From positions 620,001 through 684,000 of the forward strand of contig JAALGY010000012.1 of assembly GCA_032358165.1 (NCBI GenBank): a DNA stretch of 64,000 nt. The letters are read 5' to 3'. The translations under genes were made by a program, and so were the position numbers. The notes under the pieces are model-generated. The model saw only the letters and a program-made list of their open reading frames with translations, ran no database searches and was not told the origin of the DNA. The stretch comes from Diplosphaera chodatii (Eukaryota; Chlorophyta; Trebouxiophyceae; Prasiolales; Stichococcaceae). Within the stretch, counting starts at the first letter, position 1, and every line of letters starts with the position of its first letter. Positions 11,957 through 23,695 of the stretch are shown piece after piece.

Positions 11957-14900
11957 CTATTGCGCCGCCTCGGTTGCGCCCGCAGCCACAGGCCCGCTGA
12001 CGGGCACCCGTGGCAGCGGCACGTTGCTCGGATTGGGTATCATGTGCGACTTGTTCCACAGCTCCTGGTTGTGCGCCACCGTGCCCAGGAAGCTGCGCAT
12101 GTGGGGGTTGGCCACATCTGGCGACATGCCCATCAATGACTCGTCAAAATCCTCCGGCTCGGCTGCGCCCTTGGCGGCGGCGGCTGCAGCCGCAGCCGCC
12201 GCAGCAGCGGCTGCGGCCTGCTGCTCGTCGCCCGGCTTGGGGGAGGATGGGAACCCTCGCCGCGTCTGCGGCAGTAGGAGGCGTTGCTCAGGTCATGGAA
12301 CGCATGTGACTTCCAGGCTTACCCACTCAGCACAGGCACAACCACGCCATAGCACCAATCCGAGGCTTTGTGCCCTGACCCTTACACCCTAAACAGCTCA
12401 CCTGTGCTGAGCGCAGGGCGGGCATGCTAATGCTGGCGGTGCTGGGCGTGGTACGAGGGGGCGCTGCCATTGGTGCTGATGCGGGGGGCGCCCAGGCCGG
12501 CTGCACCTGGTGATCAAATGTATGGCATTTCAAGGTCGTCAGAATCCCGACGCTACCCTATCGTCTGCAAGGTACCAAACTGATTGCGAGAAACAATCCA
12601 ACTTGTGAGCGTGGACATGATGCATAAGTCCATATGCATATGGTCTCTGCACGGCTCAATGGTCCAAAGTTCTCTTCCTAGCTCGCCGTCAGTTCCCAGC
12701 TTGCAAACGATATTAGAGGGGTGTGTGACCTACCTGCGGTGTGGTTCCGAGGATCATGGTGTCCTCATCCAGCTCGCCATCTGACGCGTCTGCAGCGGCG
12801 CTGGCGCCGCCGCTGCCCGTGTACTTGGGCGGGAACATGAGCTCCGCCTTTAGGCTGCCCATGTTCATGGTGTCACACCCTGCAGCGGCAGTCAATTCCC
12901 ACATGAGAATGTTATACAGCTTACTTCGAACACTTCGAGGGTCCTGTGCTTTATGACGAGGTTCGCGGGTATGTATCAGCAATAGAGAGATCCGGGCGTG
13001 CAGCCGGGAAGCCAGACATAAGCTCAGAGACTCGTGCATGGGGTGAAAAGTGGAGGCGAGACGCACCGCCCGCCTCCATCAGCTGCGTGACGACGTCGAC
13101 CATGTCGACCGAGCGCCCGAAGGGCGAGGTGCCCATGCCCATGTGCGAGGCGCCACCCGCGGATCGGCCCAGCGACGCCGGCCAGTCGGGGCCGCTCCAG
13201 TGCGGGAGCGGCGGTTTCGGGGCGCCGGCGGCGGCGCTGCAGCAGGACAAATGGCCTCGACCTCATGTGCTCAACAACGAACTTTCCGGTGCAAAACATG
13301 CCAATGACACTGCTCTGCTTGTGCTCTGCAGCGGCCCACTACATGCAGCCTGTGTGCGAGGTCCTCCAAATCTTCGAGCAGACACATACTTGGCACAGCA
13401 CACACTGCAGATGTGGCACCTTGCAGGCAGGCGGTTAGGGGGCGGGCCCATCGAGCCAGGGCCGCCGCCGCTGCCCACAACACCGCCAGCGCCCGCAGGG
13501 TGGAACATGCCGCCGGGTATCAGCATCGCGCCACCATAGAACGATGAGGCCCCGTGCTGTGCAGCATGAAATCGCAGAGAATCAGCAAGGGCAGACCGCT
13601 ATAGCCATGGCGTATGTCTGGCAGCCATGATGCTTGCAGTAAGCAGATCAACGCCGACATTACGAAGCCCCCAAGGCTGTCACGAAGTCATGCATAGGTA
13701 TGGGGCAGGTACGATCGTGCTTCGACTGGGAAGCATGCGACGATGCAAGGAGTAACGCACCGGATCACGGCCGACCATAGTGTTCTGGATGAGCGGCTCA
13801 TCGGGAGAAGTTGCCAGCTCCGCAATCTGCCTGGCCGACGCGGCCTCTGCAGGCCTCACAACCTTCTTTGCGGGTGCCTTGGGAGGTGGCATGTACGGCA
13901 GGCCTGCAGAGCAACAGGAAGGCGAAGTGTCATCAGACAATCTTGCATCAACTGACGACTATGGGAAGTGAGGTTGAGATGAAACCAGCGACAAACGAAG
14001 AAGGAGAAGAAGATAAAAAGAAGCCCTTAAAGTGAGGTGAGGTGGTACTTGAATATAAGCGTGCAGTGTTGCTAAGTGTCACTGGGAAAACAGCAGAGGC
14101 TCACCGGTGCCGGCACCCTCCTCGCCAGGCTCAGGGAAGTTGCACCTCGCCGATGGGCCGCGGATGGCCCTTGCAGCAGCATCGTATGCTCGGGCGGCCT
14201 CTTCTGCCGTGTCGAATGTGCCCAGCCACCTGTGCACCATGCAGCAGATTCAGAGGACACATCGATGTTGATCATCGCATATGCACCTCTTCACCAAGGC
14301 GGACGCTGGGGGCTACGCATGACTTGATAGCATCTGCTGCAACCAGCTGCAACCGTGGGCAAACTCAACACTGGGACACAACCCAAGAGCAGCCCGATGT
14401 TCTGAGTCCTGATTGGTCTTTCCGGCAGCTGCTTTAGCAATCGAAGTGCACAGAGGAGGAGCACCTGCGAGCACTGACAGTGGGGTCCCTGATCTCGGCG
14501 GCCCATTTGCCCCAGGGCCGCTGCCGCACGCCGCGATACGTCTTGTTTCGGCCCTTGGACACCACATCGCCCTCGGCTGCCTCACCTGCCGGTCCTTCCT
14601 TCTTCTTGAGCTTCTGCGACAACAAGACACGCAGCTCAATTTGCCAAAAGCAGCCGTTCGTCGGCACCCAGGACAGCCAGACAACCCACCTGCTGGGCAC
14701 CACATGCATGACAAAGCTGTAGTGGACCGAACAGACCGTGGGCTGCAGGCATCAAAAGGACGGTGCTGCAGCACAGGAAAGGGATCGGGCCTGGCCAGTA
14801 CCTTGGCAGGCAGCTTGAAGGGCTGTGGCCGGGGGATGGCAGTCGGCTGGCTGACCTCGCCGCTAGTGGAACGCACTGCCTCGCTGCGGACTGGCCGTGT

Positions 14901-15470
14901 CATGGGCGCCGGCGGGCGTGGGGGGGCCGTCTGCGGCGGCACCCGCGGCGCTGGCACGCCGTTGGCGGCCACCGCGACTGGCAGCTGCTGCGGCCTTGCT
15001 GGTGCTGGCAGCGTGTTGGAGGCCACAGGCCGCGGGGCGGGTGAGCCTGCTGCTGCGCTTGGCAGCATGGTGCCCTTCGCATCATCACGAGGTGGGCTTG
15101 TCCGCAGCTTTGCCGTGAGGCCGCCCTGCACCGGCGCTGGCAGCGGTCGCACAGCGGGCTGCGCCTTGCCGGGATGGATGGCAGACATCGGAAGCGGCAG
15201 CGTCCCTGCTGGCCGCTGGGGTGCGTGCATCGGCTGCGGCAGCGGCTGCTGCTGCTGCGGCGTTGCCGGCCGTTGCAGCGTGGTATTCAGCGTGGCAGCC
15301 GGCTGGAAGGCCGCGGGCGGTGCGGTGCTCACGGCTACAAAGCCGGATGTGGTAGCCAGAGGGGTGGCACCAGGCCGTGGTACTGTACTCTTTGGTGCGC
15401 CCTCGCTTGCGCTGTCGAGTCGCACAATCGCTGGCAGGACGCCTGGCGCAGGCCGGCTCATCGAAAGCAT
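11957..15470 (-). CDS. AP2/ERF-domain transcription factor
   Basis: A nuclear DNA-binding protein with a single AP2 domain. Nine exons join in phase to 650 residues: 15470-14802, 14613-14465, 14229-14105, 13903-13761, 13556-13420, 13236-13067, 12879-12734, 12506-12402 and 12265-11957. Residues 1-223 are Pro/Ala/Thr/Gln-rich and disordered. The AP2 domain (about 245-305) reads [20 protein letters not shown], then [18 protein letters not shown], then RGPSARCNF, so the YRG and WLG/RAYD elements are complete; an intron splits it. The rest is low complexity with acidic patches ([11 protein letters not shown]), then 15 consecutive alanines and a tail ending [10 protein letters not shown]. The target and trigger cannot be read from sequence. 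The start is the first ATG after in-frame stops. A second frame open up to 15672 on the same strand may hide a 5' exon. Confidence 0.85.
12172..12218 (-). repeat. Polyalanine tract in the AP2 factor
   Basis: Fifteen consecutive Ala codons (GCC, GCA, GCT and GCG mixed) lie between DEQQ and KGAAEPED in the last exon. Mixed codons argue for selection or tolerance at protein level rather than recent triplet slippage alone. Confidence 0.85.
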
Positions 15471-16335
15471 GCGCGGCCTCGCCAAGAGCAGGCTGCGAGG
15501 GCACCTCGCGCAAAAGGTCCACTATCAAGGCCGCTGGTGCTTCGTGCACCGCCTGCCGTGCGCGGCTCCCAGCAGCGCTGACTGTTGCAAGAAGTATGGC
15601 GTTGGTGCCCTCGCCCAACCCAGCGACTGTTGCCTCAACAAGGACAATCTGCACTGAGCGTCTAGCCTGCAACAGCGAGTGTTCGCCGGATCGAGGGCAC
15701 AGCTTGCGGCCGCTGGAAGATCTCGATGCTGGTCAACAAAGGGATGACCAGCAGCTGCCCACAACTTGGCTGGCAGCTAGCTGGCTTGTGATGTTTGCCA
15801 TCGCACTTGGGGCGCACTGGTGGTGTGTCATCAGCCCGCAGGTGGCAGCAGCTAAATCAGGTCAAGATGTGGGTCGATAACTATATAAATTTGTTCTGGT
15901 CCAGGAGTGCGCCGCGAGGTGCCGCATCACAAGCAGCCTGTTTCGCACAGCTTACAGCGTTTCCCAAACCAGATCGGCCCGGGTGGCACGTCGCACTTGC
16001 GTCGCAGCGGGCTCAAGAATGCTCCAAGCTTTGTTTAGGAGTCAGGGTTTAAGGCTACTTGAACGCTGTTCTGTTATATCCCTTGACATATCTTGACCTG
16101 ATTTAGGAGCCCCGCAGGAATATCTCGAGAAGCAGTAAAATAGCAGCAGCTTAGAAATCACCATTGCATTCAGTATTGGCCTGCAAATCTGTTGGAACTG
16201 CTCACATCTACTGGGTGCTGGCTGTAAGGCGAACGTCGTCCGCACGTCCTATCAGCACAGCACACTGCACTTCGATAGTCCAAGCGTGCACATGCCTGGC
16301 CTGCATGCCTTACATCAGATGGCAATCAGAACCTC
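15471..16335. other. Divergent gap between AP2 factor and small plus-strand gene
   Basis: This should hold both promoters. A TATA-like element CTATATAAAT lies at 15881-15890 and reads best on the plus strand, about 445 bases before the plus-strand ATG. The part up to 15672 is open on the minus strand and could belong to the AP2 gene. Nothing else was recognised. Confidence 0.35.
15881..15890 (+). promoter_or_regulatory. TATA-like element
   Basis: CTATATAAAT in a gap between two divergently transcribed genes. The reverse complement (TTTATATAG) is a poorer TATA box, so it is assigned to the plus-strand gene. Function is inferred from sequence and position only. Confidence 0.3.
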
Positions 16336-17074
16336 ATGGGCAACGATCCCGGCTCAGGTGACGTGATATACAGATCTGCAGGACCTCCAGCCGACGGTTC
16401 GGCACATGCTGCTGCGCAGCCCGTAACTGGCTCGGCACTGGCAAATGGCTTGCAACAGAGCAGCCCGCAGGCAGCCGTCAAGCCAGCGGATCAAACTGCT
16501 GGTGTCCCCGCTCACGGTGGGTTGCTTTGCTCAATGAGTGTTCCCTCGCCATAGTCAGGCTGTCACCGTGTAGCGCCTCACGGACATCGGGCCCGTTTTG
16601 CAGATCTGCAACGCAAAGCTGTGCATGCTGTTGTTTAGGGAGCGCCAGGTGGGAGTACCAAAGGCAGCAGTGGATCCAACATGCTGTCGGTAAGAACAAT
16701 GAGGCAGGAGTGACGGCGCTGCGTTCACCGAGCACAACATGGTGCGCACAGCACCATGGCTCTGGACTCCTGCTGATCCTCGTGGTAAAAAAAAACAGTG
16801 TCCTCTTCCGTGATCCGCTGCTGAGCGGACCTGTATTCTTTCCAGGCCGGATGCAGTTCTTGACGACATGCTGGAGGCTGGTACACCGCTGTCGACGCCA
16901 ATCCCCCTTGTGGTACGACTGTACAGTTACAGCATTCTGTTGATAGGGACAACTGTCGAGTTGTGATCTGCATGTGAAGCACTTCAGTGTCGTTTGATGA
17001 CATCACCCTTGCATAGTGAAGCGCAGGAGCTGGTGGAGTATCTGAACGAGATCTGGGCAGAGGGCGAGCTTTAA
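16336..17074 (+). CDS. Small hypothetical protein, about 104 residues
   Basis: Not recognised. A phase-consistent model uses exons 16336-16516, 16671-16689, 16846-16912 and 17027-17074. The N-terminal 60 residues are Ala/Gly/Pro/Gln-rich and disordered (MGNDPGSGDV ...). The C-terminus is compact and acidic: PDAVLDDMLEAGTPLSTPI followed by ELVEYLNEIWAEGEL and a stop. The last two exons look like real coding sequence; the 19-base second exon is uncertain. It converges with the kinesin-like gene. Confidence 0.4.
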
Positions 17075-17353
17075 ACGCAGTCCGCCCTAGAAAGTTCATC
17101 CATCAGTCCCATGTACAGTCTGTTTGAGAGAGTTTGATGGACGCTTTACCGTACTTGCTGCAGAAGGCCGAAGTGTCAGTTCTACTGCAAGATTGTAGCA
17201 GCATCTTTGTACGGGGGCTTGATCCCACAGAGCATCTGCTTGTTGCTTTAAGAATGTGTTACCACACAGCACTCTGCATGCTCATGTGCCCCTGACCAAC
17301 CTTTGCTTACCGGTAGTCCGATCCACGACCCATACGGTGCCGTAAGCAGGGCA

Positions 17354-20300
17354 TTACTTGAGGTGCCCTGCCGGCCGCTCTGCTGGCTGCACAACTACGG
17401 GCGCCTTTCTGCTCTTCATCATGCGTGCAGCTGTAGTTAGTGTTGCAAGGCTGCACGCTTGCGCAGTCTCGTCAGCATCCACGCATGCGACAACTGCCAC
17501 GCAACCTGCATCAGCACCAGCAGTGCCTTCACGCCCCTTGTCAAAGGAAGCAATATTGTGGTTGTGACAGCTGATAGGCTTCATCATAGCATGGAGCAGT
17601 GCTCAACTTCAACTTAACAGATGCTCGACAATGCAAAGGGGCTGCTGTAGACGAAAACACAACAGTACCCGCAGGTTGCAGCGTGTCCTGCAGGTAGCGG
17701 GTCAGCTTGCTGATGCGGTATGGCACCGGGGTGCCCTTGTGCTGCACGGCCGCCACCACCTCTGACACAGCCCACATCACTGCATCGCTGGCACCACCGC
17801 CGCCGCGCCTGCCAAGGCTTCTGTGCACTTCCTCGCCTGCACGAAAGGTAGTGCCCAATGAGCTGGCACTCTGGAAAGCTGCCTGTGCAAGGACTACACC
17901 ATCAGATCCTAACAGCAGCTTGCACAAAGCACCGGCGCCAGCAACATGTTGAGCCACACCTGCCCCCGCGTGTGAGACACGGGCAGCCTTGGGTGCCGAT
18001 GTCAGCTGACGGGTCAGGGCCAGCAGCCCAGTGCGGCCAGAGGTGCTGCCCGCATGGGCCCTGTGATGCTGCTGAGCTGCCAGCCGCACGAAGCTGAGCT
18101 TCGTGGTCGTCGTGTGTTTGCTGGGCGGCACCATGTAAGGGGCCCGCCTGGGGGTGCCAGCCCGCGCTGGATGCGCAGGTGCTGTGGCAGCAGCAGACAG
18201 CGCGAATTCCGCGGATGCAGTGCTGACGGCGCCGGACGAGCCCGTCGTCACGAACACCGAGGCTGCAATGGTGGCGCTTGGCGCAAGCTCCGCAGCGTCT
18301 GCCAGCAGCGCCTATGTCATGAAGGGCACAGCTTTTGTGCGCCATCTTGCAAGATTGTTGTGATGCATCGTAGTTGCAAGCAGATGGGCGCCGTGTTGCA
18401 GGTGCTATGTCGTTGTTCAAGAAGCACTGGAGTGGGCAGGCTGTAATGTACTTGCAGAGCTGCGAGGTCGGCTGCGTCCCGCAGCGCAACGGAAGCCAGG
18501 CCCGTCACACATGTGCGCCCGCTGGCAGCATCGCGCACCACCTCGTGCATGTGTCCTGCAAGCTCCCTTGCCCCTGAGTCAGGCCAATCATATCTCGACC
18601 TGCCGAACCACACTTGATAGGAAATGCACCTTGAGGTTCGTCCACACATACTCAAGTCCTGTGGCAGGGCAAGAAGTTTGGGGCTGTGATACATGATAGC
18701 CATACATATGCGATCGACAAGCGGCACCTGCTGTGGCCACGCCATGCGGAGCCGGCCTCAGCAGGTCTGTGACGCAGTCGCCAGCAAGGCAAAATGCGGA
18801 CACATGCAGCGCCAGTGCCTTTGGTTGCCAACCACCTGCAGATGCATTGTCAACGCGTGAGTGGCTGCATGCAAAGCTGTGCATGAATGGTATCGCCTTG
18901 GTATCAGACATTATGACCTGAACCCTGAGCTGTGCAGCAGCTATTGGATGCCCCTCATCCAAAGCGTACCACTTCGGGCCAATTGCACGTGAGACACTGT
19001 GCCCTGGTCTAGCACATCAGGTGCCAGCAACTGCTGCATGGTTGTGCTCAGTATACCTGCAGGGTCACGTGCACTGTCAGCATACTCAAGCCACGACCTG
19101 CTCAACCTTGCAGTGTGCAGGTATGCCGATCATCAGTCAAGTTGACTTCCAGGGACAGCGGGACATCCGGAGGCGAACCTTCGAAGACAGCTTTCGTGCT
19201 GGCTGCGCTGCATCCCATGACAAGCGCGGCAGTGTTGCGGCCACCGACGGCAGCGTTGGCAAGCCGCTCGGCCTCTGCTGCAACTCCTTCGCTGCCAGCG
19301 GTCAGCACCTACGCATCCAAGGAGTTGCCACCTCGATGACCAGAGATGCTGCAAGGTGACAGTGCTGCACTGTGCATGCGTGATGTGTCATTGCATCAGG
19401 TTGCTGGCAATAAGCCGCACGACCAGGATGCTGCAGATCGGAGCAATGTAAGGTTGAGGGATTGATGATGCCATTGGTGAGGCAGACCTTGTCAACTGCG
19501 AAGGAGCGTGCGTCAGCAACATGCGGCCCCAACTTGGCGCACAGTGTGCGGCCATCACCCTTGGCTGCGAGGAATGCTGCACCGGATTCTGCAGCACATG
19601 ATAACAGGGTTGCCCCACGACATACATAGGACACAGCTTCTTCCAGGCTGGACCAACAGAGTTCCAAGACGACGTTCTGCAGCAAATGCGGACTGATATC
19701 ATTGTGCAGAGTGTCTATACTAGCACCTGGACACGAGACAACCCTCGTGAGGACCCTCACCACTGGCAACCCTTGTAAAATGGACCGCAGCTACTTGTCT
19801 GCACAGATGATGCCCCACCTGCTGGCTGCAGCCAGGCGCACACGCGCACCCAACGCTGAGGCACCTCTACTCTGCACGGCTGTTGCTTGCTGCTGCATGC
19901 TCCTGCAGGAGCGGAAGCGTCAATGCGGGGTGCTGGTGACTGTGCAAGGCTTGGCGATTGCGCTTCTTCGGGCTCCCGATCAGCAACCTGCCTGCACAAA
20001 GGCACCTCATGTTGTCATGGGTGTGCAGGGTGTGGCAGTTCACAGTGCAAGGTCAGCAGGATGGGGTCATCCCAAGGTGGCACAGCCTTCTGCCAAGCAG
20101 CCTTCGCACATCGTGCCTACCTAAGCCCTGCTGTGGCACCGCACAGCTGCTGCACACTGTTCACGGCTGCTTCCAGATCAGCAAGTGCGGCCTCCTCAGT
20201 CGCCAGGCCGGGTGCATGCTGCACTTTTGCTGCTGATGCAATGCTGTGCTGTTGCTTTGGGCGTGTATCTGCACCTGTTCACGATAACACTGCAACCTGA

Positions 20301-23012
20301 TGAATGCCCAGCATTAGACACACCATGCTAATGGCCATAAGGTGCAGGATGTGGACTTGAGTGCGGACGCATCGCCCTGAGGATCAGTGTATCCATGCGG
20401 AGTGACTTGTCCACACCCGTGCCTGTTGCTCTCCGTCGCATGGCCTGCTTTGCAGCCGATGGCGCGGGTTTCAGGCCGGGAATGGCACGCATGCCGAGGT
20501 GCTCAGGGCGAACGGCATGGGCCCTTGCTGCCTGTGGCAATCCTGCAGATGCAGATGTTCGAAGCGTCATGCAGACTCGTGATAGTGTTTGTGTGCCTCG
20601 CTGTTGGTGACTATCAGGCACAGGCCGAAAGCAAAGGCACGCTGCTGGAGTTACCAGTCCATTGCTTGGCGCACACGCTTCCTCTCATATGCAGCCATCC
20701 TGATCAATGACACCAGACCTGCTGCAGGACGGACCTGCTTGCACGTCTGTCCATTTGGAGTCAATGCCGCCCCATGCATCTGAAGGTGCTGGCTTGGCTT
20801 CTGTAGCCCTGCTCCTGTGAACCATCAACTCGGCATATCACATCCGGAAGCGCGGTGTCAACACTGTTGGGATGGAGGTATGCAACCCATTGACCAGCCT
20901 GCAGCACACCGACCTGCGTGCCTGCGCGGCAGTGGACGACGTTGGACGCGGTGCAGTACCGCAGCCGTGCCTGCAGGAGGCATTGGAGGGCGCCTGCTGC
21001 TGCTCCTGCAAGAGGAAAGTGCAGCCAGTGTGCTGCAGCGTCTGCCGCCTACACGTTTCCACCGACACAGACAACACAGCGATGTCGTCGCAGGGCCTGC
21101 TGAACGCGCTTGATTCATCTTCGTGCTGTGCTTGCCTGCGAGAGTGTGTCGGGCAGCTGCACTGCCAGCTCCGCCACTGAGCCAAAGCTTGCATGTGAGT
21201 TGTAGGCGCCCTGCATCGAACAGATGGCAGCGATGCTGACATCTCGGTAATGCTGAACATCTTTGCTTCCTTGCTCCTGGTTGCTGGCTGCAGTCGGTAT
21301 CAGCTGACGGCCCTGCTGCCCACGTAAAGAGCCGAGCACAACCAATGCCGTGTGCAGTGGCTGATGCTGCAAGCTGTGGCAGTCTTCGAAGAGCGACTGC
21401 TCTGTGCTCACATGCTGGCAGCAGCCGATGCATCTGCCCCAGGTCCAGACCCACCTGTGGCTCCAGGCCCTGCTGGCGAGACTGTGCGGTGGTCACCAGC
21501 GCAGGGTTCCAGCTGCCAGCACTGCTTGCAGGCGGCGAGTCAGCCGATCCCAGCGACAGCGTGCTGACTTCTGTGCCCAGCTGCACATCGTCTTCCCCTG
21601 CCGCCTGGAATGATGACACACGGCATCAGCCCTGATGACCGCCTAATCGTTGGTCCAGCAAAACTAGCAAGGTGGTCATGCCTCATCAGAATGTTCACCA
21701 CAGTCAGGACACCAAGCCCTGCACACAATCTTGCTTGCTGTCACTTTAAGCAGCGCACCTGCTGGCTGTCAAAGCCGAGCTCCGCCTCATCGGCCAGCAA
21801 CTGGTCCGCCAACAGCTCGTCGGTCATGGTCAGCGCAAGCTCTTGCGACATTCGTGACTGGGCATGGTTCACCATCTCAGCCACCTCAAGAGGCACCAGA
21901 CTGCGTGCTGGTGGTACACTGTAGGAGCTCCTGCCGCTGCAATAAAGCAAAACGTTTGTATCTATGTATATATTCTGGTCATGCATGAGAACAAGCATCG
22001 ACATGCACTGTACTGCAAATTTGTGCATGCCCTGCTCGAATGCTCTTAAACAAGGCACCGAGCTTTGTAACGAGCATCACATCCACGTGCACCTGCAGCA
22101 GTCGGTCGCTGTAGGAGCTGCCTGTGCTGCGGCGCTGCGGCCTGCGATACTGCGCTGGTACCTTCTTAACAGGGCCGGCGTCCTTCAGGTCCAGCGCCCT
22201 GCAGCAGCCCCGTGCACAAGTGCATTCGACCGAGATTGCACGTCGCATCCTGCATGATATGCGGCATTGAGGCAGCAATGCAGGCAGTCTGGGCATGCGT
22301 GTGCAGCAGTACGATGTCTGACGCTGATCTCTCACTCCAGCGTGGCACAGGAGTGGCGCTCCAGGGCGTCCAAGCTCAGCAGCTCTGCATCACGCGCCTC
22401 CTTAGCCCGCAGCTTTGCCATCGCAACCTTTGAGGTGTTAAGCTGCCACACCGGCCTATCGAGCCCAAACAGCACACAGGGGTCAGACCTGCTTTGACTG
22501 GAGGCCTGGTGGTGGCAACCGTGCGTTATAGGCCTCGTGTCATGTAGAGTGCTGAGCGACAAACATGTTCACAATAAGTTGTTACCTGCCGGCCTGCAGT
22601 GCTCCACCAGCAGCTGCATGCGATGTTTGCCTCCCACCAAGCATGGACCTGCTTGCAAGACACGGAAGCTCAAGCATGGACACCTGACTGCTGCTGGCTT
22701 GAGGTATGTTGCTTTCGATGCGCACCGTTTGCCTGCTGCCACATCATGTCTGGGTGCCGGGCGGCCTGCAACAGTGTTATCTACGGGGAACAGCTGCCTC
22801 CTCGGACTCTGCGCGGTGCCTGCAATCATATCGAATGAAAAGTGACACTGTGTCGTTCATGGCGCGGCAGCTGAGCACCATGATGTGCAAAGAACATGCT
22901 GAGTACCGAGTTCGGTGCCGGAGACACTGGCGATGTCGCTCTCAGTGAGTGCAAGGCTCTCCGCAACCGCCACAGAACCCGAAGGCGTGACAACGTCGGC
23001 TGATGCGGCCAT
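17354..23012 (-). CDS. Kinesin-like protein with degenerate (pseudo-) motor domain
   Basis: The C-terminal half is a kinesin motor fold. Certain exons: about 19873-19819 (VEVPQRWVRVCAWLQPA, strand 1), 19588-19488 (ARSFAVDK, the FxFDxVF position), 19308-19179, 18835-18728 (DCVTDLLRPA, the YNExxxDLL position), 18555-18452 (GRTCVTGLASVAL), 18311-17669 and 17505-17354 (ACSLATLTTAARMMKSRK, motor end, then a stop). The tubulin-facing helix is well kept: VPYRISKLTRYLQDTL. All three nucleotide motifs are altered: P-loop GCSAASTK instead of GQTGSGKT, switch I TTGSSGAVS instead of NERSSRSH, switch II RLAAQQ instead of DLAGSE. About 30 residues after the P-loop are missing. N-terminal exons (22.9-20.3 kb, for example AEMVNHAQSRMSQELALTMT and VAMAKLRAKEARDAELL) predict helical regions; their borders and the start (ATG at 23012 or further upstream) are unresolved. 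ATP-driven motility is not expected. Confidence 0.75.
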
Positions 23013-23695
23013 ACTCAGACGTCTGTGCGGTGGTTCCGTGGCCTCAAGGTCACGGATGTTTTGATGCTAAACACTCAGTGACCGCAACAGCAGCGTAGCG
23101 TGCAGCGCATGGTTGCTGTCAGTCATATCTCCGTAGCTAGCATAGGGAAATGTCGATTGTGAATTTGTGATGAAGCATGTGGCGAAGCTAGGAGGCTTTG
23201 GTAGAGTTCTCGGTACCTGACCACATGCCATTTGAACGGCACCGCTGATCGGCAGAGCAGCGGTGGCGGCTTCCTAATCAGATACACTAAACCTTTTGCA
23301 GTGCTAATGGACGCAAACACTGCAGAGGTGCAGTATATCTAACACATGCAACATCTGCGCTTGCCCGCGCAATACTGACTGATGAACGTGGTACATCTCC
23401 CTGTGAGGCGTGCAGTTGTCACTCGCTGTGCTGCGGCTCGTTGGGCACAGTGAGCTAGTGTACATACCGTCGACAGATCAGACATAGTAAAATCCAGCCC
23501 CTGCAACTCTTGTAGTTCATTAATACTATGCACAAACCAGGTGCTTGCCGGTCGTGACGCTGTTAACCGTCAACCTTCCGGGGGTTGTTGCATAGACCGA
23601 AGCGTAACAGAAACAGGATGGTGCGCACAGTTCTGCCATAGTTCTTAGTGCATCTTGTGTCATCACATTGCCTCAACGCCTTGCACGCAATCTCA

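Noticed and set aside
14413..15657. Open plus-strand frame of 414 codons
   Set aside because: It is the antisense shadow of the AP2 gene's Pro/Ala-rich first exon; its Gly/Arg/Cys-rich translation has no family character, while the minus frame runs on into the AP2 domain.
20858..21619. 253-codon minus frame as an independent gene
   Set aside because: It lies inside the kinesin-like gene and mixes probable exon with Cys/Arg-rich intron translation; no start or family supports separation.
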